The notes under the pieces are model-generated. The model was not told the origin of the DNA, did no database searches, and was given only the letters and a program-made list of their open reading frames with translations. Below, one piece after another: positions 11,950-24,984 of a stretch of DNA of 64,000 bases; position 1 is the first letter of the stretch; each line of letters starts with the position of its first letter. This DNA is from Datisca glomerata (taxonomy: Eukaryota; Streptophyta; Magnoliopsida; Cucurbitales; Datiscaceae): assembly GCA_003255025.1 (NCBI GenBank), contig QANY01004715.1, forward strand, positions 104,501-168,500, in the 5' to 3' direction. A program made the translations under genes and the position numbers.

Positions 11950-13663
11950 TTATCATAATTATGTCCATAAAATATGATGTAATAATTATTTATGAGTAAA
12001 TAATTTTTTCTTTAACATTTATGTATTACTGAATTTTCTGAATAAATGAAAATTTTCTTTAATTAAAGTGTTTTTGTAACTTACTTAAATCCTGAAACTA
12101 TTATCAATGCAAGAACAATAAAGGCCGAGCGGTGTTCCAGACAAACTTTTCTGAGATAGTTAAAAATGTTATTCAGAGTCTTAGTTTCAACTGGGAAATC
12201 GAGTCCAATTATAACTATTAGGTTGAACCAAAGAATGTCAATCTCGGGGCATGGGAGTAGAGACTCCAACAATTGACCTAGATACGTTATGGAACTTATT
12301 GAATAGACCACTAACCAATTAGTTTAGAGCAAAATTGTATATCTAGCTCTAAATCTAATTGTCACAACTTAAAGGTATTTTAGTAATCACATAATGATTC
12401 AACTATGTTGGAGTTGCGTGATTCACAGATATAGAATTCGTGGTAAGATTACAAAAGCATCAATATCACATTATACTTTATTGATGAGTGTGTGAATAAA
12501 TAATCCAGATTTGGTACTCGATGACATGAGTCATTGAATAAGACATGGTGATTTGTATGAGACACTTCTTTGATATGTCTTCCTTAATCATAGTCAATAA
12601 AGGAGTTAAGGAAATAATAATTAGAGGGGTAAAATGATAATTTTATATCCCGCTCTTATTAATGATATTCACGAATGGTAATATCATAAAATATCTAGTA
12701 GGCCTTGAAATATAAATGTTAATTTACACCAACAAAAAAGGTAGCACGCATAAATCGAGAGTTCTATCGGCATCAGGCCTATGGTGTAGTCGTATAATGT
12801 CGAGATTTAATAGATAAAAAATTTATGGAGATAAATTAACCGGGTATTTGAATCGCATAGCTTTATTCATGTGGGTCCATTCAGTTTTAGGAATAGGTCA
12901 TAAGGATAAGAATGAGAAACAACGCAGTTGGACCAAAAACATGTTTTGGACCAAGGTATACTTGCCATGCCCCATAGAAGATTAATGTTCAACTCAATTA
13001 TTTTGTTATTTTCTAATTATTAAATAAAATTAATTAATTAATTAATTGATAATGATTAATTTAATTCACCAAATTGGAGTAATGAATTTGGATACAATTT
13101 TGACTCAAATGAGATGTAAAAACCGCACATCGCAGTGCATGGAGAGGAGATTTTTTGGAATTATCATATAAGATGATATAAGGGATTACACCATTATCCC
13201 TATTGCTAATCCTATTCATGAGTGATCATAGAAGAAAAAGATTTCTCTCCCCCCCCCCCCCACACACACATAGTTGCTGCCGATTTTTTCACAATAGGGG
13301 AAGAGAACATTTTGGTTTTCTCTTTTAATCATTGTTTTGAGAGTCCACACTCAATTCCTATAAAAATATTTGAGAGATTTACTTCTGACTCTAACGAGTG
13401 ATTGTTGGTGTAAGGATCATCAATTGATAGCTTTGCGAATCTCGACATAGAGAATTGGATCACGCCAAATTAGATTTTCTCCATTAATTAAAGATGTATA
13501 AATTGTTTCAATCTTTTCTCGATACGTTTATATAATTATGCATGTTCATTAATTGGTTTTGTGCTTATTAGATTAAACGTATGTATGTGTTTTTTTTAAA
13601 TTCGCCTTATGAACTTGTCACGGTTTATTAAGTTTTCTTTAAAATCTAAAAGTCGATCCAACA
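11950..13663 (+). repeat. Copia-type LTR, plus orientation (about 1,714 bp)
   Basis: Lies between the polypurine tract and a primer-binding site. Its right end is CCAACA; the left end has decayed from the TGTTGG seen in the inverted copy at 6,588-8,369. It includes a poly-C run (13,249-13,261) followed by CA repeats. Because pol ends on its left and a gag region starts on its right, it is at once the 3' LTR of one element and the 5' LTR of another. Confidence 0.8.
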
Positions 13664-13665
13664 AT

Positions 13666-13677
13666 TGGTATTAGAGC
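13666..13677 (+). promoter_or_regulatory. Copia primer-binding site
   Basis: TGGTATTAGAGC, one base from the tRNA-Met primer site TGGTATCAGAGC, starts two bases after the LTR end. This marks the start of the internal region of a second, downstream Copia unit. Confidence 0.75.
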
Positions 13678-15545
13678 TTATGGTTTTTTAATATGCATAT
13701 TCTGTATTTAAACGTATGTATGGATGAAAATGATGACATTGACATATAATTTTATATGGTAGATTCAAAGCATGTTTGAGTGTGTTTTATGAATGGACCC
13801 CGATCGATTGACTTTAGGTGTTATTTTTCATTTTTAAAATTGATGTACGCCAAAATTGTGACATGGGATTTTATGTAATTTAATTTTATAAGAGTTGTAT
13901 CGTTAATTTTCATGTAAATTCGTCACGAACGCGTTCTGATCGAATCATCACAGGAATCCCAATAAGTTGCATGCCCCCTAAGGTCCACAATCCGTTCCAT
14001 CACGCGCCAGGCAGTCCACCGCGCGCTCACCAACGTGACGTCCGTATCCGTCGGTGGCGGCAATCCTTATGATTGCCAGGGTACAGGGATCAGATGCCAT
14101 GATATCGTGTTGCCTACCTCTGTGATGTTTTGCGAAAAACCTAATCTTATCTTTTATCTTTTAAATTTTAAATTTTAAAAGATGATGTTATCAATTTTTT
14201 AATTTTTTGAAAATTAAAATTTAATTAATTGATTGGGTTTGACCCAAATCTAATAAATCATTAAATGTTCTTTTACTAATCAAATCTGATTAATTTAAAA
14301 AAAGATATTTAATTAGAAAAATAGTCTTCCTTAATTAAAAGAGTTTTGACTAACTCTTGAAGATTATAAGGAGATAATCACGGATGCCATGAAGACTAGC
14401 ATTTAAATTATTGTAATTCATTTATTATTCTTTTTATAGGTTGTAATTAGAAATGAGTCATTGGGAGGTTAATTTTGAATGTATGATTTATTATTAATCA
14501 TGCATCCTTATATAACATGCCATATAGAAATAGGGATAACCAATATCAAATTACCATATAGCATGCACATGCATAATTGTAGTTTAAATTGATAATGGGT
14601 TATAATTTTAAATACAACAGGAATTTTATAAAAGTTATAAATTTTAAATTGAGATTTAAATTTTATAAAAAGTTATATTTTTCAAAACTTGCTTTTTTTT
14701 CAAATAAATAAAGTGTCATAGTTTTTGAAAAATAATGAAATATCCATTTTTTTAAAACTAAGTGGGAGGGTTGTTTACGTTGAAACGTTCTCACTCGAAC
14801 GCAAACTTGATCGTGGCACGAGGAATAGTTTAAAGCCACCATAGTAGTTCTCTCTTTAGTGGAAGAAATTTGGGAATCGTGTCACTTTGAGTCATTGAGT
14901 TGCTTGAAAAGTTAAAGCTTGTAAAGGAAGTGGTGAGGCAGGACCGTCCCTAGATGGATTGTTAGTTCATGATAACCTTTAAAGTTGGGGATCAGGGTCG
15001 TCAAGTCAAACGGGTTGCTGTGTGAAACTTTATGAACTTCCAGATGAAACTCGGAACACTTGTTATAAAATATATGATTCTGATGTTTAGTTATCTAAAT
15101 GAGATGAACATCATGGGTTGAGGTAGATGGCGAGACTCAAGTTGATATGATCCTCGAGACCCTGCCAAACACTTTTGAGAACTTCAAACTTAATTATTCA
15201 ATGAATAATTTGTGGTACTCTTTTTCAGAACTTATGAAGGGGTTATAAGGTGGTGAGACCATGTTTCTGAAGGGCAAGAGGAAGAATGGAGAGACAAACT
15301 TTATTGAAAGTAAGCCTTCCACCTCTGGCGTAAAAAGAAACACAAGAGAGGTCCGATGAAAGCTAAGAAGGTGAACTCGAAAGCTGTGAAAGGCAATGGC
15401 CCTACGAAAGTGGACAAGTTGAAAGACAAGTGTCATCATAGCGGAGTCGCTGGTCATTGGAAATGCAACTGTCCAGATTATCTCAAGGAGTTGAAATCCA
15501 AATGTACATTACTTGTTACCGAAGCTTGTTATGTGGTTGACTCTA
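13678..15545 (+). pseudogene. Copia 5' internal region and gag fragment (degenerate)
   Basis: About 1.3 kb of mostly AT-rich leader with a GC-rich patch (13,925-14,100), then gag-like coding traces from about 15,060. The first contains the LETLPNTFENFKLNY-type stretch after frame correction. The open piece 15,356-15,550 carries a zinc-knuckle region CHHSGVAGHWKCNCP, in which the second cysteine of the CX2C pair is serine. Gag normally coats the element RNA. The frame ends where mitochondrial DNA begins, so protease and the rest of pol of this unit are missing. Confidence 0.75.
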
Positions 15546-15566
15546 CTTAGGTATTCCCACAACAAC

Positions 15567-15600
15567 GGATAAAACAAGAGCGGATAAAACAAGAGCGGAT
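15567..15600 (+). repeat. Short tandem duplication at NUMT left edge
   Basis: A 16-bp word, GGATAAAACAAGAGCG, occurs twice head-to-tail just inside the mitochondrial block. It may mark a repair-associated slippage at the junction or be native to the source DNA. Confidence 0.5.
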
Positions 15601-18600
15601 GGTAGCATCAGTTGCGGTTGCCGCTCTATCTATTCTGTTAGTTCCATAGCCGCGCTTCCTTCTAGTCGGATAGGAACAACTAACTACCTAGCTACATTTC
15701 TTGATCGATCTCATCTATTCTTACCTTTCCTTGCTTTCTCTAAACCAACAGGAGCAACTTTCCTAAGGTAGTTGATCATAGAACAGAACCAACCGTAGCA
15801 ACATAGAGCTACATGAATCAAAGTGCTCCTTGCTTATCTATCTTGAGTAACTGGATGAGAGGACAATGAAAAGATAGAAATAATTTTTTACATAAGATAG
15901 GACGCTAGAGACCTGACCTCTTCACCCAACGACTTCCTCCCCTTACTCACTATCTTACTTAAAAAAGGAAAGAACAAACAAGAAAGCATGCAGTCCTTAG
16001 GAAACTGAAAGGGAGGCAAGGAAGTTCATGGCAGGCATAAAGGAAAGACATTATATCCATATTTGCCCCTCTTTGACTAGATGAAATATCTAATCCTAGC
16101 TTATCTATTCTACCTTCCTCGAAACCTAGTAGGAGAAAAGAAAGGGAAAAAGAAGGAGTCCTTATTTATTATACTCAAAGTAAAGGAAGAAAAAGAGCAA
16201 AAGCGGATAATCTTGGGATACAAATAATTAGAAGACAAGATAGGAGGGTCCTAACAATATTGGAATTCACCCTTACACGCTCGTGGGGTAGAAAAGAAGG
16301 TAAACGTAGGGAATGGAAGGGCTTAAAAGTGCCTAACCTTAGCAAGGAATCGCAGAAGGGCCTCAGCTTAAAGGACAAAAAGTAGCCGCTCATATGAAGA
16401 TATACACTCTCGTTGAAAGGATTAAGAGAGCCCCTCAAGAGTTAAGACCTATCAAACCCATCCATTTAAGATAGATAACCACTTTATAAAGCTTCCAGCA
16501 CAGTAAGGAAGTCATGCTTAGTCCTACCTACACCTAAGATAGATGGATTCTCCTTCCTTGGGGGAGATCCTACAAAGCCCACGTTCACTTAACTAAGATG
16601 GATAGATCTTTCTTATTATGCATTCTGTCTAGTTCTAAAACCACAAGTTTAGACATCCCTAAGGTATCTCATTTCAGAACCTACCGTAGTCACATCTAGC
16701 TATGAGGAACAACATCAGCAACTTAATCTTGTCTTTTCTTTCCTTAGCTTCTATAAACTTCAAAAGAAAGAGAAATCTCCTTCGAACCCTTGTGCTTTTC
16801 TTTCTAGATAGAGACCTTATAGGAGCTTGCAGGCAAGGCAAGGAAGTTAAGCTAAGTCCCTAAGGTAATATATATCCTAATAAGACCAAACTAGATAACT
16901 ATAACTATCCTAATACAAAAGCGAAACTCTTAATTAGACCGGGGCACACCTACCCCTTCACCTACAAAAGGATCCGTTATTGGAGTACGGCGCTTATGCC
17001 GGGGTGATCCAGTCACCCAGAGAGATAAAAATAGCTACGAGCCAACTCAATTATTATACGTTACCATGAAATCTGGCATGCCAAACCGTGTATCAAATCT
17101 CATATCATGCATGTTTGGTAGATAGAGATTGAAAGAAAACAAGGAGTGACAGCCCTAGTATATTATTAGATGTTCTTTCTTCGTCTCTCTTATCTCGTAC
17201 CGTATCATCAGAAAATATTTTAGTCGGTGGCATGAACGGGTATGCCAAATCGCAGAGGGGCAGGTACTAAATCAAATATAGATTATGTAAATTCTTCCTC
17301 ATCTTGTACAAAACGTGCATGCTAACTCTCTTCTACGTGAATTCAGTGAACTTATTATACATTACCTTTATATTTGTCTATGTTCTATGATGGCTATTCA
17401 AATTGGTAGATCATCATTTTTATTACATTACTGGACGAGAAGCTTTGTTATGACATGATGAGGAGGGCAAGTTATTGATTAAGGAAGAAGGGAAAGAAAA
17501 GGAAAGAAAGAAGGTGCTAGTGGAATTGAACAAAACTTGGCATTCCATTCTTCGTGCTTAGAATTTACTTGCTAGTGGAAACGGGCATTAGACTTTCTCT
17601 TGTGGGTCTACGAATTCTCCTTTCTGAAAGAGCATTTTCTGATATCTATTTAGGGTTCACCCATTTCTCGTGATGAAAGAAGCTGGGCCGATGCTTATCA
17701 AATGCATTTCTTTGACTCAATGACCTATTTCATAAAGTCTGGTTATAGAATAGGGTCCAGTCCTTACTTAAACTTTCGCACTGCTCTGTGAGCTATGCTG
17801 CTAAAAAGACTACTGCTACACTGGCGAATGAGGGGACTAGCGTAAAACACTTGCTCAAACCTTTCTAGTCGAGCCCTTCATTTATCTCATTCAGGACTGA
17901 CCTTATGATCCTTAACCCAATGGTGTGGTGCAGGCCATTGAGGATGACTGACCGATCTTTGGTTGTTCGTACTGACCGATTCTGTTTAGGACCGTCTTCC
18001 TGTACAAGATCCGTTTTAGCTTTTTGAGGAATGGATATGACCTACTATCACGTGGGCAGGGATCGAAAGCGTTCCTGCAGCTTTCAAGTGGATGGGTGGG
18101 CTGGCACTCATACGGCTTCGCTTCCTTCGCCTGTTTTAATCGTGATCTTAGAAATGCTTTTGTTAAAAGGCCTATTTTCACGCTTAGAATGATCATTAAA
18201 TTACCTTGTTCATCAAAGTTGTGATCAATGTAAGCAATATGGCCTGATCATCAATATTTAATCTCTTGGCTTATCAGTTTATCCTTCACCTGCTCCGTGA
18301 TTTACTTGACCTTCTTCCTTAAAGAAGGTGGAGTGCCATCATCTATCTTATAAGGATGGCACCACTACGAGAAAAAAGAGTGGGTTTCAATCTCTTAGTC
18401 AAGCAAAGCGTAGTACGCGAGTCAATCAACTTCTTTTCTCACGAGTGTGAGACAGAGTCATTCTAAGAACTTCTATGGAGGAGATGGTGGTTGTTTATGA
18501 AATGGAAGAGAAGGAAGGTTTCTCAATTGCGTATGAAGAGAAGGGTTTTATGTATCTTACTTTCTATGGATTGCGTGCAGCTTTACTTCCTGCAGCTTTC

Positions 18601-19296
18601 AAGCCTGACCCACCTTAATCTTTGAGTAGACCACTGGAGGCTCCCAACCCCCTGACTAAATGTTATAGTTTCTAAAGAACGAGTCTCGACCAAGCGTATG
18701 TATCTCTCTTTTACAGGTCGATACCGAACTGGTCCATATAGCATCTAAAGCACAGATCTATCAAAACTCTCTTTTCAACGCTAATTCATTGATAGACTAC
18801 CTTTTTTTCAGACAAGAAGTGTTCCAGTTGTTAGGCTAGAAACCTACTCCTAACAAGCAGCGAGCATAGATTCGTTCTTCCGCAGAAGGGGATATGCAAG
18901 ATCGTCGGCTGAAAGCAGAAGGGAGGAGATTTAGAAGCACACATTCTTATTAGAAAAAGGGGGTTCTCTCTTGCATTGGAAGATTCCAGAAGCATATTGA
19001 TGCCGAAGGAGTCTTCGGAAATGGTGGAGAGGATATTATGATTGAAGGCTAGAAAAATAGCATGACTGAGACCATAAAGGCTATCTAAGTCAGACCAGTT
19101 GAATAGCTTTTTTATAATAATTAGATAGATATATGATACCAAAAACCTGATAAGGGGTTTCAAAAGAAGAAGAAAAAAATTAGATATCCATTCCACACAT
19201 AGAATTCTCATTTTCTTTAAGTGTGCGCTCTTCGTCTGCCTTCATGACCACGGATAAGCTATGGGGCTTTGCACTTCAACCCCTGAGAATACCACA
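15601..19296. other. NUMT stretch without recognised gene
   Basis: No coding region I can support: the longer open frames (for example 18,831-19,211 and 17,912-18,196 on the minus strand) have no domain or known mitochondrial protein similarity. Texture is that of plant mitochondrial intergenic DNA. Confidence 0.5.
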
Positions 19297-19371
19297 TCAA
19301 GGTGATAGGATTCGAACCTATGGCCCTATGTTCCCAAAATAGATATGCTGACCAGACTGCGCTACACCTCG
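19297..19371 (-). tRNA. trnP-UGG: tRNA-Pro (UGG), mitochondrial type, in NUMT
   Basis: A 75-nt cloverleaf can be drawn on the minus strand: acceptor stem CGAGGTG pairs with CACCTTG, anticodon loop contains TTTTGGGAA with anticodon TGG, and the T-loop reads GTTCGAATC. It matches the plant mitochondrial proline tRNA, with a few substitutions. Being in nuclear DNA, it is probably not expressed as an organellar tRNA. Confidence 0.9.
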
Positions 19372-19628
19372 TCTCACCCACCGGAGCATATAGATCACTC
19401 GATCGATGAACACTCAAACCAAACTCGCCCATCCTTTTGGGCACAGGGACACGAGAACCAATCCGAGTAATCCACCGCTTTTTTTTTAGAAAATCTACCT
19501 CCAGCAAGATAGGGCAACGCTAAAAAGCCGTATAGTTCAGGAGCGCTCACAATATTTTTGGCTTCCTCTTTCATTTTTAATTCAAAATCTGGCTGGCTCC
19601 CGGCTACGTGTCCTTTGGACCCTTTGCC

Positions 19629-19702
19629 TGCTTAGAAGTGGATTCGAACCACTAACACAAGGATTTTCAGTCCTTTGCTCTAACCAGCTGAGCTACCTAA
19701 AC
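19629..19702 (-). tRNA. trnF-GAA: tRNA-Phe (GAA), mitochondrial type, in NUMT
   Basis: A 74-nt minus-strand tRNA: acceptor GTTTAGG pairs with TCTAAGC (two G-T pairs), D-arm AGCTCAGCTGGTTAGAGC, anticodon loop CTGAAAA with anticodon GAA, T-loop GTTCGAATC. It lies between trnS-GCU and trnP-UGG as in angiosperm mitochondrial genomes. Confidence 0.9.
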
Positions 19703-20064
19703 CACTTTCCTAAAGTATTTTTCTTCCTCGAATAGCGCACCCCACCTTACCACTTGACTAGTAAGGGAAAAGCCCTTTACTAAAATAAAAAAGAAAGGTC
19801 TTTTTTCGCTTGTTCATCAAGATTTCGAGTAGTTCTTTCAACTGCCGCCTAATCTCCCAACATGCTCAAAAACTGAAAGCCACCCAGGGACTGGACAACC
19901 GGAGGGAGCTTGCTTATAGATAGAAGAGAGGTCGGTCAAACAAAAATAAGGCGCAACGAGCTCTCCGCTCCTAGTCACTAAGTAGTGTTATTCTGTCCTC
20001 GAGGGGACTCTACCAAGAGGTTCTTTCTCTCACGTAATTTCGCCCGTCCGTTCCACTTCCATGC

Positions 20065-20152
20065 CGGAGGAAATAGGATTCGAACCCATGATCCAATATT
20101 CTTGTATGTCGATTTAGCAAACCAATGCCTTAAGCCACTCAGCCCTACCTCC
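20065..20152 (-). tRNA. trnS-GCU: tRNA-Ser (GCU), mitochondrial type, in NUMT
   Basis: An 88-nt class II tRNA on the minus strand with a long variable arm: acceptor GGAGGTA, anticodon loop containing TTTGCTAAA with anticodon GCT, T-loop GTTCGAATC and a 3' end CCTCCG. The base after the acceptor stem differs from the usual mitochondrial form as I remember it. It is first in the trnS-trnF-trnP cluster. Confidence 0.9.
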
Positions 20153-22984
20153 AAGTTGTTGATCAGAATTTGATGTGATGGTTGCCCGAAGGGCTATCTG
20201 ATCCGATCAACTGGGTAAGCCGTAGCGCGCTAGCACTAGCCCGCGTACTCTTCCTTTATCTATATGAGCGAGACTCTATCCAGATCTATGGATCTCCCCA
20301 GCATCAAAGTGAGACTTCATCAAAATCTTCCACTCGTTTGACGACGACATCTTTTCTATGAACACCCCACCACTGAATGATTAACTTTGCCAGTCTTCAC
20401 CTCCGACCCGACCAGGAGAGAACACAGGGTCAAGCCAAGCCCTTACCCGTCTGAGTTAAATGCATATCACCTTTTTCTGGTCGAGAAGGGAGAAAGCCCA
20501 GGGAACTGGACTGTGACTCTTCTATTACATTACGGAGAAGTCCATTCTAGTCATGATCGATCCACGTCCTACCGTAGTGCCCGAAAAACTAGGCTTGCTT
20601 AGCTTACAAAGATATCTTACTAAGGCGAAGGCATTTTTCATTTATTGCACGAGCTAGCTAGTAAATCCAACTGTTTTCTTGCTTGGTGCGCTAGTGCGCC
20701 TGACTTATAAGTAGGCGTTTTCTTTACTGGGTTATATTCCCGATCTACTCATCTTCAAACAGGGGTTCATCATCCAGAAAGATGCATGCATTCTGAACCA
20801 AACAATACCTGCCAGAGATTGAGCTCGACTCGAGAGATGGAGACATAAAGGTGCGAGAAAGTCCTCGATGGCTGAGTCTCTCGATATTGAGTCGACCTCA
20901 CTCCGAGCAAGCATCGAAGGAATTAATCCAATGCAGGTCCGGGTAGGAATCAAGGAATTGAACCTAGATAAAGCCTGTTACTTGTTGCCAATCTTATTAC
21001 TGATTCATAGGATTAACCAAAAGAGAAGGAATGCCACAAATAATAGCATCTTTTTTAGATATCCCACAATTAGAGCTATTAGCTTAGCTGGATTTTTGCT
21101 TGGCCGGCTGAGTCATAATATGAGGCTACCCTCTCTACTTTAACACTTTGTTCACTGATGGCCCGGAGTAAGACATGTCACCTTAATGCACTAGCCAGTT
21201 AGAAGGATTTGAACTCTTACGGAACCGGCCTTCGAGACGAAAGGAACGAAAGCAGGTAACATGAATATGCTACTTCCTACGAGAATGCATTCTAATGGTT
21301 TGTCATCTTCCTACTCCAACTCATACGATTACTACAGACTAGGCTCGGAAAGTCGGTGATAAGCAAGAAGAAAAGAGAAGTCTAGAGAAGTACTTCACTT
21401 AGCCTTTCTCTAGCAGTTCTCCCCCTATTTCCTCACTACGCTTCGATTGACTTGAGTTGGGAAGAGTCATATTCATATTCCTATTCAAAAACTCCCCATA
21501 GTTGTTGTATTCCCTTACTGAATGGTTCCCCTACTCGCTTGCTAATGGACTATAGCCAGACGAAGGCACATATTATATACCAAGTCTTTCCTATTCTCCT
21601 AGTCTCACAGTTGTCAGCTCCTTAGCTTTGGTTTTTTCTACTTTACTCTTTAAGGTAAACTTGTTTGTGTTCGGGCTTTCGAGCTGGATATCACCATACA
21701 CTAGTGCTAGTGCGGGTGAAAGCCTCTATGGGAGAGGAAGAGATCATTGAGGGCATTCCTGGTCTTACATTGCATTCATGTAGCAAGATTCAGATTGAAT
21801 GGACACAGAGGGAAGGGGGTCTAGTTTTGTTTTCAGGGTGAAAGCCTCAAAATAAAAAAAAAGGCTTAGGCATTTCCTAGCAACACAAGGCAGGTGCAAA
21901 AGGCAAAAAGAGCTGAGCTATAGTAGCTACATGAAACTAAATCGTTCTTTCTAGAATACTTGTTGGCATGCGAGACGAGACTGGAACCAAGGCCAAGGGC
22001 AGGAACTCCACCAACATGAACCCTATCATCAACCAATAGGCCAATAGCTTTAAGTGAAATCGAGGAGCTATACTCTGAGTCCAACCAGAAAGCGGTTCTT
22101 GCTCTGGTTTCAGGGAATCCCTAAAAAGCCAAGGTCAAGACTAGACTAAGAGTATGTGTGTAAGCAGCCAACCCAATAGTGCTTTGTACGGAGAAGTCTT
22201 TCAAGTCATTCGATTAAGGACACTAGCTACCCTTTTCTGGATTTGTGATGGGAGGCAGGAAACTCCGTCTATACCACAGCTTGAGACGAGACCCTGGAGG
22301 CAGCGAGCGTAGTTTACGGAGCAGGAGTCATAGTTCCAATAGCGAAGGAATTAGAACTATTGGCGGCGCCAAAGTTATGGAGCGTTTAGGCTAATAAGAC
22401 TACTAGTCAACTACACTCGCGGACTATTTATGCGCTAACTGAACTTGACTCGTAGACAAGGCTCGTTCCATAGCATGCTTCGGGCGAAGCTGGGGCCCGA
22501 TTCCCTTGGCCCCAAAATCTAGTTTTTATTCAAATTCTGACTCAACCCCTCACCCTACCTGTACCACAACCACTCATTATCCCTTACCAACCACCTTCCA
22601 TATACAATCTTGATAAAGTCCCTTAGAATTAAGAAAAAAGATATGGAGAAGAGAGAAATGGAAGATTGTGAGAAAATTGGGAACATGACTCGCTCTGGCA
22701 GATGTTTTAAGCCAGACAACCTGTGAACATATGGAGATAAAGAAAATAAAAAAGATAAAGAGAAAGGAAAATACTGAAGCTTTTCTCAAGGCAATCCAAA
22801 GGTCGGAATATAATGTGGCTGAACAACTTAGCAAAGTCTCTGCCCAAATTTTGATCTTAGGTCTTCTTTTCATGTGAACAAGCAGACCAACCTGTCCCTG
22901 GTATGACATTCAAAAACTACTCTTCTCTTAGCTTTCTTTAATCTGCTTCGAGACCAGCGAGTGTAGGAGGAACGGCGGAGCAGG
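20153..22984. other. NUMT stretch without recognised gene
   Basis: No supported gene. Open frames such as 20,868-21,143 (plus) and 22,577-22,909 (minus) have no recognisable family. A tRNA-like word near 21,190-21,230 does not fold and was rejected. Confidence 0.5.
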
Positions 22985-23196
22985 CCAAGCCTTATTTGAG
23001 AAAAAGACTAAAAAACCCTGACTTAATTAAGGGCGACGAGTGGAAGACAACTTTCAAGACTCGGAATGATTTTTACGAGTGTCTGGTGATTCCAAAAGGG
23101 TTCTCGAATTCACCTAACACGTTTATGAGGATGATGAATCAGGTACTTCATCAAAATATAGGAAAGTTTTTTGTTGTTTATTTTGTCGACTTATAA
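22985..23196 (+). pseudogene. Ty3/Gypsy reverse transcriptase fragment inside NUMT
   Basis: Open piece of 66 codons (22,996-23,196) with the Gypsy reverse transcriptase stretch [20 protein letters not shown] followed by [16 protein letters not shown]. It ends YFVDL at the position of the catalytic YxDD box, so the active site is degenerate. The frame stops there. Plant mitochondrial genomes commonly carry nuclear retrotransposon scraps, so it may have travelled nucleus to mitochondrion and back. Confidence 0.8.
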
Positions 23197-23884
23197 GCAA
23201 CTGGATTACTTGCTTACTTACATGATTATGCAGCTGGCTCAGTAATTGTCTATGCTGCTAACTCTTCCGCTGAAGCGAGAGAACCAACTGCATAGATTGT
23301 ATAGTCAATATAAGCAGCTGGATCATTGGCTAAGGGTGGTTGGTAGCGTGGCTCGACTTATCCGCTTGCTTATGGGTAAAAATTGAGGTCTCGGTCTTGA
23401 ACATCCCCTTCTCCCTATTGATCACTAAGGTATAAATCTGGGTCTCGAACAGTAAAAGGGGATGGCTTCGCATCTCGAAGGGATGTTGTGCCGCCTAGGT
23501 ACACGTCTAGATCTGCCTCAGGATTTGTCTTTGTTTTTATAGGATTTGATGCTCTCAACTATATCTACTTGTGATGTACCTGGGTTAGTTTGGCCTCTTC
23601 CGTAACCCTTGCCGCTGATCGTTATGGGTAAACCACAATCAAGTAGAAAAGAAAGCCCCTCGGAGAAAGTTTTCGTCGCCATGAAAGTCGAGAGAGAAGT
23701 CTCTAAAGCCGCTATAGTGTGAGCTCTCACCCACGTCGTCCATCTTGGGGACTCTATTACGTTGCTCGCCCTATTAGCTAGCCAGTGGCAACCGTGGTAA
23801 TTCATTAATTTTAGCCAGTCCCGGGTTCTATATTGTACGGCGAAACTCGCTAATAATATATATATGTTTTATCAGGAACCAGAC

Positions 23885-23905
23885 CTACATGCACNCTACA
23901 TGCAC
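23885..23905. other. Ambiguous base (N) flanked by a 10-bp direct repeat
   Basis: The only N in the window is at 23,895. It is flanked on both sides by the same ten bases, CTACATGCAC. This is what two contig ends with an unmerged overlap look like, so a scaffold join is likely here. Confidence 0.8.
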
Positions 23906-24984
23906 AAAGAAGAACATATATCTCTGGTCATATTCCTGTGTCACTTCTGTCGTCCTGTTCATTGTGCTTCTTCGACCTTGCTAGCCAATATATAGCAAGC
24001 AAGAGCACTAGCAGCAACATAACTCCTGATCCAGCAAGAACATGTATACGCTCAGTTGTCTAGCGCGCCGACTGTGAGATAGACCAAATGTATCAACGCT
24101 CAATAGAAAGAAATCTCTTTTCTTGCTTTGATGCTAGTGGTTGGATGGATGACCAGGGTATATAGAATTTTTTACAGCTTGCTCAGGATGGTTCTGACTA
24201 GCTTGTTTGGATACAATAGGATCCATAGGGCTAAAACCTCACTCGAGAAGGGCTCTAGAGTAGTGAATCAGCCGCATGGAGAATGGGTGGTAGGAGGGCT
24301 TATATATGGGTAGGTTCCTCTTTATCTATGGATCGTGAGAACTGGAATCATCGCATGCTTTGTTGTTCAGAGCATTCTTGTAAGCTAGAAAGCGTAATGT
24401 TTCACTGAGGATGGGTATTTTCTTAAAAGCAATCTGTCGGCCATAGGAAGAAGGGAAGATTAAGATCTTGGCCTAATTGTCAAACCATCTATGCTCTATT
24501 CATTTCCCGCCCACCTTCCTAAAGAGGACTATCCCTTTCACTTCACCTGATGCGGACTCGTATGCTTTATAGTAACAAACTTCCTTTATCACTGGCAAAC
24601 TCTCCTCTATATGCTTGGGGTGGGGGAATTCCATAAGCGGATTTCTCCTTTCTTGTATGGAAAAACAGTTTGAAAGGGTCGAAATAGCCTATCTTTGACC
24701 TGCTACCTCATATGAGATGGAATCGGTTGGGTCAGAAAGAGTTGGAGCAGAAGGGGATCAGAACATTCATTTCTTGGCATACTTAGTATATGCGTCTATG
24801 GAGATCTAGCTTTCTTCTTGTAAAGAAAAACAATTGTGCTTTTTACAAGGAAAAATAAAATTTTGAAGAATTGAAGAACAACCACAGAATTCAACTCTTC
24901 AAAATCAAGTCTTTGAATAAGGAGATCCTTGTTTAGTAATTAATTGTAAGTCACTCAAAAAGATACTGAAAAGGGGGCCGGGGG
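23906..24984. other. NUMT stretch without recognised gene
   Basis: About 1.1 kb between the N seam and the RNase H fragment. I see no coding, tRNA or repeat signal that I can support. Confidence 0.4.

Noticed and set aside
18831..19211. 126-codon minus-strand open frame in the large mitochondrial block
   Set aside because: Hydrophobic but not similar to any mitochondrial protein I know; no supporting start or neighbour context.
21185..21250. tRNA-like sequence with a GATTTGAACTC word
   Set aside because: The T-stem does not pair and no acceptor or anticodon arm can be drawn; at best a remnant.
23518..23805. 95-codon minus-strand frame in the mitochondrial block
   Set aside because: Gly-rich stretch but no family recognised and no start context.
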